A DNA stretch of 64,000 nucleotides. It comes from DASXMT01 sp963755985. GTDB lineage: Bacteria; Actinomycetota; Acidimicrobiia; Acidimicrobiales; RAAP-2. Where the stretch lies: contig CAVWLO010000004.1 in assembly GCA_963755985.1 (NCBI GenBank), forward strand, positions 1 through 64,000, read 5' to 3'. The notes under the pieces were generated by a model. It did not search any database. It saw only the letters and a program-made list of their open reading frames with translations, and was not told the origin of the DNA. Made by a program: the position numbers and the translations under genes. Of the stretch, positions 36,101-44,325 are shown one piece after another (position 1 is the first letter of the stretch; each line of letters begins with the position of its first letter).

Positions 36101-36305
36101 CGACCTCGAGATGGTGGCCGGGCTGCTGGCTCGCCTTGATGAGGTGGCCGCCCTCGAGGGGTGGTGGATCACCGCCGAGGTCGCCCGGGTGTTCGGAGTT
36201 CATGAGTGGGAGGAGTGGGCCGGTCGGCGGGTGCGCACCCTGCGCCGGCGGGCAGGTGATCACGCCGAGGCGTTGGACCGCGCCGCGACCCGCTACCTGG
36301 GATGA
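33156..36305 (+). CDS. SARP-type regulator: BTAD domain fused to AAA/ATPase and TPR-like repeats
   Basis: 1,049 residues. Residues 1-95: OmpR-like winged helix of the SARP/AfsR type (VRILGDLEVEG, then LLKVLALGQGRPVSVDRIVD). About 95-250: bacterial transcriptional activation domain (LLSDPYDEPTLRVAMEALAR, RLAEELGMGPSEET). About 265-600: ATPase with Walker A EGEAGIGKSRLL and Walker B LVLIVDDVHLAD. The C-terminal ~400 residues are helical repeats of TPR type (e.g. LADRGAHEAIDPDLRTS). Such proteins switch on neighbouring metabolic or secretion genes in response to an unknown signal. No C-terminal LuxR domain is present. Start ATG 33156 (MDRVQHVRVRILGD). It overlaps the convergent methyltransferase end by 13 bp. 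Confidence 0.88.
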   Translation: MDRVQHVRVRILGDLEVEGCAPAQLGRRQVRTLLKVLALGQGRPVSVDRIVDCLWGDLPPARPAEQISVLASRLRSLLGADRVLRTDGGYRLILDWLDLDALREYLAEADRRLTCGTPATAGTAASAGLSLIRGPLLADEPDAWWAASERAAADLAVSRLRHIVAAAALAGGDWGRAAHLAGEVLLSDPYDEPTLRVAMEALARSGRQASALATYAAVRERLAEELGMGPSEETEALHAAILLGGVPDARNETGVSASPAVELPGREPCLRSLDGLVERAERGQGQMAMVEGEAGIGKSRLLQVWADRLADRGVDVVSVTCDELVRSLPVQPLLEAVDMMVGRAGDAGYTDVLGPDVAALSPLLGMPSEPPGATQLSALTEPGAGQALLFAALFRVVRRRAERRTLVLIVDDVHLADTATTAWLGQAPRRLADSHVVIVGGRRTEEGMALPGVTTITLGPLNEEDAELIVGPERAPELHARSRGHPLFLVELAAAGTDEALPGTIRQAVEERCARAGAAAPTLRAAAVIGPKVDLDLLATVTSTRPSELLDHLEEGVDRKFLVDEGTTFVFAHALIREALASTVGASRTAFIHREAARLLGGRSGADPLAVARHARLGGDLALASSMLVAAARTAVLRFDEDEALRLLDEAIGLDDSVDARVERARVATMASRYEQAAEDLAAARLAGAGPETLEVAAWSAHFQRHFGESLALADRGAHEAIDPDLRTSCLALGGWVSLACGDLDGAQLRLEAAMGEAPEGSGRMAEAWLAWLRMNQGRPAESLSLVRQVTGQGLAAYRFPNAYGGMVATMALAMLGRVDQALSTLDVLEGDVTRMGAHRWTPRPLNLRGWIVRNLGAYDRADELNWAAIDLARSQGLDEPLANGLLDLASGRLLAGDVDGADGLLSEAMPLTEIEHAFRWRHQLRGRLIRARLDWMTGDFDRALAGAESLAADAALLGTPRYEIQARLVAAMAVHLVGGRVDLEMVAGLLARLDEVAALEGWWITAEVARVFGVHEWEEWAGRRVRTLRRRAGDHAEALDRAATRYLG

Positions 36306-37084
36306 GCGGGGACCCGGGCGGTCAGCTGGATGACCGAGACCCGCCACCCGGGCACAGACGGTGCGATGGCGGCGCGCAGCTGCTGCACGAGCTCAGCGCG
36401 GACCGGCTCGCCGAGCCGAGCCACCCACGGGGCGATGTGGGGCATCGCCAACCGGTAGGCGACGATGTCGCCTGGATCGCTCATGCCCAGGTCCTCGTGG
36501 ACCACCGTGGCCTGGACGTCGACCAGGCCTGCTCGTACCGCGTCGTCGGTGAGGCGGCCGGCGTCGCCAGAGATGGGCTCCACCGTGGACTTCATCGTCT
36601 CGTACCATGCCGGCGGCCGCCACCCCCGTGAGCGAAGCACGGTGTTGGTGGCTTCCTTGATCGGATCAGGTGGGTCTGACGCCCACGTCGAGGCGACGAT
36701 GGCCCCGCCGGCGCAGACGACACGTGCCATCTCCCCCAGTGCCGCGGCGGGCGGGAGGTGATTGAGCAGGAATCCGGCCAGCGCCGCGTCGAAGGCACCG
36801 TCTTGCACGGCCAGCGCCATGGCCTCGGACACGATCGCCGTCCATCCACGGCGGTGGCCGTGGACGACCATGCCCGCCGAGCAGTCGGCGACAACCACGG
36901 TGGACCCCGTGGCCTCCAGCGCGCAGGCCACTGCGCCGGTTCCACTACCGATGTCGAGGACCAGCCTCCCGGTCAGATCGATCGGTGACGCCCGGACCAG
37001 CGATGCGGCCAGCGGCCCGTAGACGAGGCTCGTGCCGGCCGCCCAGCGGGCGGCCAGGCCGTCATAGGGTCGGACTACAGCCAC
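36293..37084 (-). CDS. class I SAM-dependent methyltransferase
   Basis: 263 residues from GTG 37084. Rossmann methyltransferase: motif I LVLDIGSGTGAVA, then VVVADCSAGMV and AFDAALAGFLLNHLPP, as in methyltransferase_11/25-type proteins acting on small molecules. The GTG overlaps the stop of the upstream phosphotransferase gene (GTGGCTGTAG), so the genes are coupled. Substrate unknown. The longer upstream frame has no similarity. Confidence 0.85.
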   Translation of the reverse strand: MAVVRPYDGLAARWAAGTSLVYGPLAASLVRASPIDLTGRLVLDIGSGTGAVACALEATGSTVVVADCSAGMVVHGHRRGWTAIVSEAMALAVQDGAFDAALAGFLLNHLPPAAALGEMARVVCAGGAIVASTWASDPPDPIKEATNTVLRSRGWRPPAWYETMKSTVEPISGDAGRLTDDAVRAGLVDVQATVVHEDLGMSDPGDIVAYRLAMPHIAPWVARLGEPVRAELVQQLRAAIAPSVPGWRVSVIQLTARVPAHPR

Positions 37085-38072
37085 GTGGCGCCCGCCGTCG
37101 CCCACTTCTCCCACCAGGCCAGTTCGGGACCCGGGCCGCCGAGCACCTTCTCCCAGCCGAACTGGACCATGGTTCCGAGCATCTCGAGGGCCAGGGCCCG
37201 GTCCCACCATCGGGCGGTGTCGATGCCGTGGCCTTCGAGGGCTGCCCGGTAGGTGGCGATGGCCGCGTCCTTGGTCTCGGGGAGAAGGTCGGCGTTGAGG
37301 GCCAGGTACCAGGACAGGTCGGCGATGGGCGAAGCCTCGCCCGACGCCTCTCCGAAGTCGAGCAGCACGGTCCGTCCGTCCTGGTCGCTTCCGAGGTTTG
37401 CCGCCTTCCAGTCTCCGTGCACCAGCGTGTGGGGCACGTCCTGGAGCGCGGACACCAGGGGATCCAGGTCATCGAGGAGGGGCATCACGACCTGGGCGAG
37501 GGAGGGCGACACGGTGGGTAGTCGACCCCAGCCCTCCGCCATGGCGATCGGCACGCCGGCCGTGCACCCGGCTGCGGCCTCCGCCTCGGCCACTCCTGGG
37601 GACAACATGAGGTAGCGGGTGGCCATCGGGGTGAGCCCGACGTCGTCGTGCCAGTTCCAGAACGAGGCGTGCATGGCGGCCATGTGGTCCAAGAAGCGCA
37701 CGTGCTGCTCCATCGAGAAGGGCGCGCCGGGTGTGAGCAGGTGCGCGGTCACGTCCCGGAGGAGAATCATGCCGACAGTGCCATCGAATGCCGCGGCGAC
37801 CACTGCGGCATCGACGACGTCGGGCAGGCGATCGAAGAGGCGGTGCTCCCACAGGCGGACGTAGCGCACACCTGGATCGCCGGTGGCCCGCAGCAGCCAA
37901 TCCTGGCGAGGGTCCTGGTACTTCAGGACAAAGCGCTCGCCGGCGATCACGACGCGTTCAAATCGGCGCCCGACTTTGTGTCGTCGGGCTGCCAAGGCTC
38001 CCGACGGTCGGCTGCGTCGAGCAGGTCCTGCAGGACGGGGTGAGCGTCGAGCTCGGTGCCGGGAGGCGTCAT
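37075..38072 (-). CDS. aminoglycoside phosphotransferase-like kinase (frameshift near 37,968)
   Basis: The kinase fold is clear: FERVVIAGERFVLKY (nucleotide-binding Lys), the Brenner motif TLVHGDWKAANLG with catalytic Asp and Asn, and VLLDFGEASG with the metal Asp. Such proteins phosphorylate small molecules. The main frame has its first ATG only at 37995. The natural start is ATG 38072 in another frame (MTPPGTELDAHPVLQDLL), which overlaps the stop of the SnoaL-like gene by ATGA; joining the frames needs one extra base in GGCGCC near 37,963-37,972. I therefore annotate one interrupted gene of ~330 residues. The break may be a sequencing error. Confidence 0.8.
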
Positions 38073-38608
38073 TGGCTGTTCACCGCGGCCATCTCGGCCA
38101 GCAGCGCAGCCGGCCACCGCCCGCCGCACCATACCTGGTCCCTCGTGATGTGCCCGTTCGTGACTTCGAGGATATGGACTTGATGCACGGCGTGGGGAAC
38201 GCCGGCCTCCTGCCAACCGAGGGTGAACTCCACCAGTTCCCCGTGGGGCAACGGCGTCCGCTTCAGCTCCTCGAACGTCCCGGCATCTGCGTACCAACCA
38301 GACAGCTCGGCCTTCACCGCGGGACCGCCGCGAACCTGATAGCGCCAGTTGGGCACGGTGGCGTCCAGGGTCATCTCGGGGCCCAAGGCATCGCAGTCGG
38401 CCATCGCCGCTCCCTCGATCGCCGAGAGGTACCGCTCGACGAGTCCGCTCTTGTGACTCCGTGTCGGACTGCTCCCCGTGTCGGACTGCGCCGTGTCGGA
38501 CTGCGCCGTGTCGGACTGCGCCGTGTCGGACTGCGCCGTGTCGGACTGCTCCGTGTCGGACGGCGCCCTGTCGGACTGCGCCCTGTCAGACCTCTCCCTG
38601 TCAGACAT
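38069..38608 (-). CDS. SnoaL/NTF2-like protein with pentapeptide-repeat N-terminus
   Basis: 179 residues. The first ~45 are almost only Ser-Asp-x-x-(Gln/Pro) pentapeptides (SDRAQ, SDTAQ), coded by a 15-bp DNA repeat. From KSGLVERYLSAIEG onward it is an NTF2-fold domain (CDALGPEMTLDATVPNWRYQ, WYADAGTFEELKRTPLPHG, VHILEVTNGHI), a class that includes small-ligand isomerases, hydrolases and binding proteins. Upstream of the ATG at 38608 the frame stays open but unlike the family. It leads an operon with the phosphotransferase and methyltransferase (ATGA and GTG overlaps). Confidence 0.75.
   Translation of the reverse strand: MSDRERSDRAQSDRAPSDTEQSDTAQSDTAQSDTAQSDTAQSDTGSSPTRSHKSGLVERYLSAIEGAAMADCDALGPEMTLDATVPNWRYQVRGGPAVKAELSGWYADAGTFEELKRTPLPHGELVEFTLGWQEAGVPHAVHQVHILEVTNGHITRDQVWCGGRWPAALLAEMAAVNSQ
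38460..38608 (-). repeat. 15-bp tandem repeat (about nine to ten units)
   Basis: On the plus strand the unit is CGTGTCGGACTGCGC, with several exact consecutive copies and decayed ones at both edges. It lies in frame in the SnoaL-like gene and codes for Ser-Asp-Thr-Ala-Gln. Confidence 0.9.
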
Positions 38609-38779
38609 GGTGGCCTCCTCATGGCAGTTCTCGAACCTGCTCGGCTTCTCGATCACCATGGCACGGATGCCTTTCCACCGCCTTGCCACGCGGGTGGCAA
38701 GCCGACGGCAAAGCGGTGGGGGGACGATCGCCAGTGCCGTGGCGCTGGGCCGACGGCATAGCAACAAAGGAGACAGATC

Positions 38780-39136
38780 ATGGCTGGAGCTGAGCTCAAG
38801 AACTTTGCCTCACCCGACGAGACCCGGACGTTCGAGAAGGGACGGGTCGATCTCGTCGCCATCGGGGGGAGCGAGATCGGGCGCCTTACCCTCGAGCCCG
38901 GTTGGCGCTGGTCAGAGCACGTAAAGCCACTCGCCGGCACCGATCTGTGCGAGGCGCCCCATTTCCAGTACCAGGTCAGTGGCGTTCTGCACATCGCCAT
39001 GGCCGACGGCACCGAACTCGACAGCCGAGCCGGGGACGTGACCGCCCTCCCCCAGGGCCACGACGCCTGGGTGGTGGGAGCCGAACCGGTCGTGCTCGTT
39101 GATTGGTGGGGAGCGTCGAACTACGCCAAGGCCTGA
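38780..39136 (+). CDS. cupin-domain protein
   Basis: 118 residues. Single small beta-barrel: LEPGWRWSEHVKPLAGTDLC (first cupin motif region), QYQVSGVLHIAMADGTE, and DVTALPQGHDAWVVG (second motif). Metal ligands are partly recognisable (H near residue 48, and H in PQGHDAW). Function unknown; similar proteins bind or isomerise small molecules. An AAAGGAGA ribosome site lies just before the ATG. Divergent from the SnoaL-like operon, so the two may share control. Confidence 0.8.
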   Translation: MAGAELKNFASPDETRTFEKGRVDLVAIGGSEIGRLTLEPGWRWSEHVKPLAGTDLCEAPHFQYQVSGVLHIAMADGTELDSRAGDVTALPQGHDAWVVGAEPVVLVDWWGASNYAKA

Positions 39137-39324
39137 CTTGAGCCGTCGACGTGCGAGTGCCGGCCGGAACTGTTCGGGTGAATCCTCGTACAGCCGAAAT
39201 GGGCTCATGTGGGGAGGAGTGAAACATGACGGTGGCTATTTGTTCCCAGCCGCCCTAGTGTCGTAGGAAGAGGGCTACTCAAAATCATTAGGGGGCTCCG
39301 TTACGCAGTAGGACCGGGGAAGCT

Positions 39325-40509
39325 ATGAAACTCCTCAAGACCCGCCGGATCACGCTGGTGGCCTTGCTCGGCACCGTGACCATGGGCGCACTGAGCTTCT
39401 TGCCCGGAGTGTTGCCGCTGGGTTCTCAGGTAGCCGGAGCTGCCCAACCGACGACCCTGGCGCTCAATGTCAATCCGAACCCAGCAGACTTTGGCGCACC
39501 GGTCACCTTCACTGCGACCCTGAGTGGTGGCTTGTCCTCTCCCAATCAGCCCACAGGGTCGATATCTCTTGCTGCCTACACCGTTTCCAACTGTAGCTCG
39601 CTGACACCTGCGTTCACGTTGGGCAACGCCATCGTCAATGGAAACGGCACCTACACCGTCGGGACGACTACCCCAGTGTTACCGGGCACCTACTACGGCG
39701 AGGCTTACTTCGCCGACACCGATGGCTTCAATACCAGCGCGAGCAGCGGTTCGTGCGTACCAATCCTGGTCGTCAATCCCAATCCGACCACCTTGACGTT
39801 GCAGGTGTCCCCGAACCCGGCTGCCTTTGGTGCCCCGGTCAGTTTTACTGGGACCCTGAGCGGCGGTCTTGCCTCCCCCAATGAGCCCACGGGGTCGATA
39901 TCTCTTGCTGCGTACACCGTTTCCAACTGCAGCTCGCCGGAACCTGCCTTCACCTTGGGCAACGCCATCGTCGATGGTAATGGTTCCTATCTCATCGGTA
40001 CGACTACGCCTGTAGCACCAGGCACCTACTACGGCGAGGCTTACTTCGCCGACACCGATGGCTTCAATACCAGCGCCAGCAGCGGTTCGTGCGTACCAAT
40101 CCTGGTCGTCAATCCACCCGCGCCCGCGGTCACAAGCTTGACGCTGCAGGCCTCGCCTAACCCGGCGAACTCTTGGTCCACAGTGACCTTCAATGCCACA
40201 TTGAGCGGGGGCGGCACCGCTCCCAATCAGCCTGTGGGCCAGATCTCACTTGGCGCCTACACCAGTCCCAACTGTTCGAACAACACCTCATTCACTCTGG
40301 CGGTCAACGTGAATGGCAATGGTACCTATACCGTCGGGACAGAAAGCCACCTCGCACCGGGCACCTACTACGGCAACGCCTACTTCGCCGACACTGATGG
40401 GAACAACACCAACGCCAGCAGCGGCCAATGCGGTCCAATCTTGGTGGTCAATCCCCCCCATTCGATTTGGTGGTGGATCTGGTGGTTCATCACCCACTGG
40501 CACTTCTAA
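39325..40509 (+). CDS. secreted three-repeat Ig-like protein with Trp-rich tail
   Basis: 394 residues. Signal peptide ~1-40 (ITLVALLGTVTMGALSFLPG). Three tandem units of 112-113 residues follow, each beginning TLxLxxxPNPAxxxxPVTF and ending TYYGEAYFADTDGFNTSAS then CxPILVVNP, with two Cys per unit. This is the bacterial Ig-like/Big fold of surface proteins. The first two units are almost identical in DNA (period 336 bp). The protein ends HSIWWWIWWFITHWHF, an extreme aromatic tail that could insert in a membrane or bind carbohydrate. GC is visibly lower than in neighbours, so horizontal origin or different selection is possible. Function unknown; a surface or adhesive role is inferred. Confidence 0.8.
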   Translation: MKLLKTRRITLVALLGTVTMGALSFLPGVLPLGSQVAGAAQPTTLALNVNPNPADFGAPVTFTATLSGGLSSPNQPTGSISLAAYTVSNCSSLTPAFTLGNAIVNGNGTYTVGTTTPVLPGTYYGEAYFADTDGFNTSASSGSCVPILVVNPNPTTLTLQVSPNPAAFGAPVSFTGTLSGGLASPNEPTGSISLAAYTVSNCSSPEPAFTLGNAIVDGNGSYLIGTTTPVAPGTYYGEAYFADTDGFNTSASSGSCVPILVVNPPAPAVTSLTLQASPNPANSWSTVTFNATLSGGGTAPNQPVGQISLGAYTSPNCSNNTSFTLAVNVNGNGTYTVGTESHLAPGTYYGNAYFADTDGNNTNASSGQCGPILVVNPPHSIWWWIWWFITHWHF

Positions 40510-40702
40510 CCGGTTCCTTACTGTCGCCACGGCAGCATCGGGAAGTGTGACCACACACGATCTCGACGATCATTACGTCGTGGGTGATCGTCGGCGAGCA
40601 CCCACATCCCGTGGCAGCAAGTTCCGGTGGCCGTCAACCTCATGAGCTGAGCTGAGTTGGGCCGGGGCCCCGCATCTTCGGGGGGCACTCGGCCAGCCCA
40701 TC

Positions 40703-40733
40703 GATCATCGGATCATCGGATCATCGGATCATC
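40703..40733. repeat. 8-bp tandem repeat GATCATCG (about four units)
   Basis: Nearly four head-to-tail copies cover the stop codon of the PIN toxin gene and its last codons. A change of unit number would alter the toxin C-terminus. Confidence 0.75.
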
Positions 40734-41101
40734 ACCAGGTATCCGTCGCCGATAACGGAATCGGGAAGGTCCCGCCACGCCCGGTCACCGCTGAGCACCG
40801 GCAGCTCGAGGCGATGACGGAGAGCCAGACAGGCTCGGTCCCCGAGCGAGAGACCGAGCTCCTTGGTTCTCGTTCGCAGCCGGGCCGAAACGATGGCATC
40901 GTCCACCGTAAACGGTTCGACGGTGAGTGTGTCGGGGATCGTGAACCCGGGTTCCCCGCCGAGGTCAGCCTGACAGGTAAGCACCTCAGCCATGTTCACC
41001 GTCGAGATAGCGGCACCTTCGAGGATGGCGTGCTCGACGACATCGGCCCCGGGTTCGTCCAAAAGGAAGGCGAGCAATGCCGATGCGTCGAGGACGACCA
41101 T
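40721..41101 (-). CDS. PIN-domain toxin (VapC-like), partner of AbrB-type antitoxin
   Basis: 126 residues. PIN ribonuclease fold with the acidic residues in VVLDASALLAFL (Asp), NMAEVLT (Glu), LGDRACLALRHRL (Asp) and LSGDRAWRDL (Asp). Toxins of this family cleave RNA. Its ATG follows the antitoxin stop without a gap, the usual operon order. Confidence 0.9.
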   Translation of the reverse strand: MVVLDASALLAFLLDEPGADVVEHAILEGAAISTVNMAEVLTCQADLGGEPGFTIPDTLTVEPFTVDDAIVSARLRTRTKELGLSLGDRACLALRHRLELPVLSGDRAWRDLPDSVIGDGYLVMIR

Positions 41102-41419
41102 CTACTTTTGCCTGCCGACACGTGCAATTGATTTGTGCGCCCGTGCGACGGCCTTAGCGTCCCCCGCTGACTCGGCACCCTCCAGGGCGGCGTCCGCCGC
41201 TCTCTCGTCGGCCAGTTCCCCGAGGAGGTCGCGTCCTGGGGCGAGGTCCCGCCAGCTCCCGCGGAGTCGGGCGATCATCCGTTGGCGGTCCTCCAGGACC
41301 AGGCGCCCGTCGTCCTCGAGCACGGCGACGAGCGTCGACCCCTCGGTGAGCCCGAGGGCCCGGCGTATCTCGGCGGGAATGACGACCCGGCCATGTGGTC
41401 CCATGTGTACCTCGTGTGC
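41102..41419 (-). CDS. AbrB/SpoVT-type antitoxin
   Basis: About 105 residues from GTG 41419 (HEVHMGPHGRVVIPAEIRRA), with a swapped-hairpin AbrB DNA-binding domain first and a helical toxin-binding tail (GELADERAADAALEGAES). It binds the toxin and probably represses its own promoter. ATG 41404 is another start; the open frame reaches ATG 41461 but would include the upstream direct repeats. Confidence 0.85.
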   Translation of the reverse strand, partial: AHEVHMGPHGRVVIPAEIRRALGLTEGSTLVAVLEDDGRLVLEDRQRMIARLRGSWRDLAPGRDLLGELADERAADAALEGAESAGDAKAVARAHKSIARVGRQK

Positions 41420-41431
41420 CACATCTACTAT

Positions 41432-41460
41432 CCTAGTGTCATATATCCACCCTAGTGTCA
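41432..41460. promoter_or_regulatory. direct repeats upstream of AbrB-PIN operon
   Basis: CCTAGTGTCA occurs at 41432-41441 and 41451-41460, 19 bp apart, directly before the antitoxin start. The placement fits an autoregulatory operator for the AbrB-type antitoxin. Confidence 0.55.
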
Positions 41461-41494
41461 CACTCCGTCAGGCTACGACAGATCGGTCCACTGA

Positions 41495-42331
41495 TCAGCC
41501 GAGCAGCTCCCCGATGACCGACCTGAGCGTCTCGGTGTCGGCGCCAGCCTCCTCGTCGCGACCGACCCGGCCATAGAGCTGTGCCGCGGCCCGGTGGAAC
41601 CCATCGGGCAGGCCGGCCGATCGGAACGTGGCCGCGATCTCGTCCATCTCGCCTTCCCACCGCCATCCCTTGGTCGCCGCACTCCTGGCGGCTGACAGAC
41701 TGCGAGGGCCGAGCTCGGGGACCGACCGCTGCCACGCCTCGAGCAGCGGACCCTCGATCCCCAAGCTGACGGCCAGGGCCCGAACGTCCAACAGCAATGC
41801 CGTGGTGCCCTTGGTCCAGGCCGCGAAGCACATCTTGATGGCCGACGCCGCCGTCCGGTCGCCGGCGAGCACGTGGGCCACGACGGTCGTCCCGGCGAAG
41901 ACCTGGCTCGCCCGGTGGGCCGACGGGCCCGAGAGATAGAGGTCCGTCTCCAGCGTCTGGGTGGGCGGGCCTCCGATGATGCCGCCGTCGACCGAACGGC
42001 CGCCCCCGGCTTCGATCACGTTCGCCACTTGGAGCGCCGTGGCTGGCGCGATGGCGTTTGCATCGATGTACAGGCCGTCGAACCCAGCCACCTGGCCGGC
42101 GACATCGACGGCGTGGGCCGGCGGGCAGACGGACATGATGATCCCGCAGTTGCGGGTCAGTGCCTCGACCGTGCCCAGGTCGATCAGGCCGGCGGCTTCG
42201 GCCCGAGCCACGGACGCCGGGCTCCTCCCCGAGGAGGCCCAGTTCACCGTGTGTCCGGCTCTGACCAACATGGCACCGATGCCGGCACCCATCTCGCCGG
42301 GATGCAACAAGCCGATCTGTTCGACAGCCAT
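41495..42331 (-). CDS. 6-phosphogluconate/3-hydroxyisobutyrate dehydrogenase-like oxidoreductase
   Basis: 278 residues. N-terminal NADP-binding Rossmann (IGLLHPGEMGAGIGAMLVRA), central IDANAIAPATA and GGIIGGPP segments, the Lys-containing CFAAWTKGTTALLLDV helix, and a C-terminal helical domain of the DUF1932 type. It should oxidise or reduce a beta-hydroxy acid. GGAGAG precedes ATG 42331. Upstream is the acyl-CoA ligase on the same strand, so it may join the same catabolic pathway. Confidence 0.88.
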   Translation of the reverse strand: MAVEQIGLLHPGEMGAGIGAMLVRAGHTVNWASSGRSPASVARAEAAGLIDLGTVEALTRNCGIIMSVCPPAHAVDVAGQVAGFDGLYIDANAIAPATALQVANVIEAGGGRSVDGGIIGGPPTQTLETDLYLSGPSAHRASQVFAGTTVVAHVLAGDRTAASAIKMCFAAWTKGTTALLLDVRALAVSLGIEGPLLEAWQRSVPELGPRSLSAARSAATKGWRWEGEMDEIAATFRSAGLPDGFHRAAAQLYGRVGRDEEAGADTETLRSVIGELLG

Positions 42332-42453
42332 TGGCCTCTCTCCTTTCGGCGCTTGCCGGGCCGATCCTGCGCTGGCCGGCTCGGGAACCATGCCGATCCC
42401 GCCGGGCTCCAGCGCGCCGTGGCCGCTCCGTCGCTGTCCGCCGAGGCCGGCGC

Positions 42454-44214
42454 TCAGCCGGTCGCGAACTGGGCGCGCAGCTCTCGCTTCAGCACCTTGC
42501 CGGCCGCGTTGGACGGCAGGGCGTCGACCACCCGCACCACGCGCGGCACCTTGTAGTTGGCCAGCCGCTCCCGGGCCCAGTCGGTCAGGCCCGAGACCAC
42601 CTCGTCGGTCGATGCACCCGGCGCCAGCACCACGACGGCACACCCCACCTCGCCCATGCGCTCGTCGGGGACCCCGATGACCGCCACCTGGTCCACACCG
42701 GGATGGCCCTGGAGCACCGCCTCGATCTCGGCCGGGTAGGCGTTGAATCCCCCGGTCACGTACATGTCCTTCATGCGGTCGGTGATGGCGATGTTGCCCT
42801 GGTCATCCATGGTGCCGACGTCGCCGGTGTGCAACCACCCCTCGGCGTCGATGGCCTCCCCGGTCCCTCCGGTGTCCGACTCCCCGCTCCCCCCGGCCTG
42901 CCCGCTCGCATCGCGCTCACCGGCCTGCCCGCTCCCCCCGGCCCCATCGGCCGCCCTCTCGGGACCGGTCCAGTACCCGCGCATGAGCGTGTAGCCCCGG
43001 ACCAGGATCTCCCCGGGCTCGCCCCGCGGCAGCTCACGGTGGTCGGGCCCGACGACTTGGACTTCGACATCGGGAATGGCCCGGCCCGATGTCCCGGCGA
43101 TGATCTCGGCGCTGTCCCCCCGCCGGCACATCGACACCACCCCGGTCGCCTCGGTCAGCCCGTAGGCGGTGAGGATCGTCTCGATCCCCAGCTCGGTCTG
43201 CATCCGGCCTATCAGCTCGACAGGTATCACCGACGCGCCGAGCACGGCCAGTCGGAGCGAGGACAGGTCGGCCCCGTGGGCGTCGCGGTGATCGAAAAGG
43301 GACTGGTAGATGGTGGGGGGGCCGGGCAGCACCGAGATGCGCTCGCCGGCGATCCGGGCCACAACGGCGTCCACGTCGAACACCGGCTCGGCCACGATGG
43401 TCGCCCCCCGCATCAGGCAGGTCAGGATGCCCGCCTTGTAGCCGAAGGTGTGGAAGAACGGGTTGACGATGAGATAGCGGTCGCCCTTGTCCAGGCCGGT
43501 GACCTCGGCCCAGGTGGCGAAGCACCGCAGCGTCTGGGCGTGGGTGGACATCACGCCCTTGGGCCGACCGGTGGTGCCCGAGGTGTAGATCAGGTCGGAC
43601 AGGTCGCCTCCGTCGATCGACGCCGTCCGCCCGGCGGCCACGTCCTCGGGGACCGAGGTGCCCTCCTGGACGAAGTCCGACCACTGGACGACCGGGTCGC
43701 CGCGCCGGCTCCGGGGCGACCCGGCATCGTCGGCCCGGTTGTGCCCGTGCAACAGCACCACCCGCTCGAGGTCGGGCAGCGGGCTCCCCTCGGCCACCGC
43801 ACCGGCCAGCATGGCCGGGTAGTCGATGCCCAGGAACCCCATCACGGTGAACAGGACCCGGGCTCCCGACGACCGGAGGATGTAGGCCGCCTCACCGCCC
43901 TTGAACCGGGTGTTGAGGGGCACGAGTACCGCGCCGGCGCCGACCGCGCCCAAGGCGGCCACCACCCACGCCGCGCTGTTGGGCGCCCAGATGGCGACCC
44001 GGTCCCCCCGCTCGATCCCATTGGCCAGCAGGGCCCGGGTGGCGGCGGCCACGTCCTCGGCCAGCTCGTCGAAGGTCAGCCGGATGGTGGTGCCGTCGGG
44101 CCCGTGTGCGTCGACCAGGGCCTCGGTCTCACCGAACCGTGCGGCTGCGTCTTCTACCAGGCCGGGAATGGTCTCCCACTGAAGATCACCGCGCGGATCG
44201 ATGAGGATTGACAC
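42454..44214 (-). CDS. acyl-CoA synthetase (FadD-like) with low-complexity insert
   Basis: 586 residues of the AMP-forming ligase family: YTSGTTGRPKGVM, AYGLTEATG, GWLHTGDVG and the C-terminal SNAAGKVLKRELR with the catalytic Lys. Between MRGYWTGPERAA and EAIDAEGWLHTGDVG, where relatives have only a few residues, it carries about 30 Gly/Ser/Ala-rich residues (GGSGQAGERDASGQAGGSG). The insert sits on a surface loop before the hinge. It should activate a fatty or other carboxylic acid. Genes around it are dehydrogenases of the same general pathway. Confidence 0.92.
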   Translation of the reverse strand: MSILIDPRGDLQWETIPGLVEDAAARFGETEALVDAHGPDGTTIRLTFDELAEDVAAATRALLANGIERGDRVAIWAPNSAAWVVAALGAVGAGAVLVPLNTRFKGGEAAYILRSSGARVLFTVMGFLGIDYPAMLAGAVAEGSPLPDLERVVLLHGHNRADDAGSPRSRRGDPVVQWSDFVQEGTSVPEDVAAGRTASIDGGDLSDLIYTSGTTGRPKGVMSTHAQTLRCFATWAEVTGLDKGDRYLIVNPFFHTFGYKAGILTCLMRGATIVAEPVFDVDAVVARIAGERISVLPGPPTIYQSLFDHRDAHGADLSSLRLAVLGASVIPVELIGRMQTELGIETILTAYGLTEATGVVSMCRRGDSAEIIAGTSGRAIPDVEVQVVGPDHRELPRGEPGEILVRGYTLMRGYWTGPERAADGAGGSGQAGERDASGQAGGSGESDTGGTGEAIDAEGWLHTGDVGTMDDQGNIAITDRMKDMYVTGGFNAYPAEIEAVLQGHPGVDQVAVIGVPDERMGEVGCAVVVLAPGASTDEVVSGLTDWARERLANYKVPRVVRVVDALPSNAAGKVLKRELRAQFATG

Positions 44215-44325
44215 TCCGGTCAGGGTAGCCGAGCGAGCTGGAAGGGCCGTCCCCGACAGGAGCGGCCACCGCCGCCGCCGAAGGCTGCCACCGCCCCTGT
44301 CGGGTGGTCGTTGGTGTCGAGCGGC

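Noticed and set aside
38460..38608. CRISPR-like array
   Set aside because: Units are 15 bp head to tail with no spacers and lie in frame in a gene; no cas genes nearby.
38478..38924. Plus-strand frame with SDCAV repeats
   Set aside because: Only the reverse reading of the 15-bp repeat; the minus-strand SnoaL-like gene explains it.
42331..44211. Open frame of 626 codons on the plus strand
   Set aside because: Antisense shadow of the FadD-like ligase; composition is Arg/Gly/His-rich without any domain.
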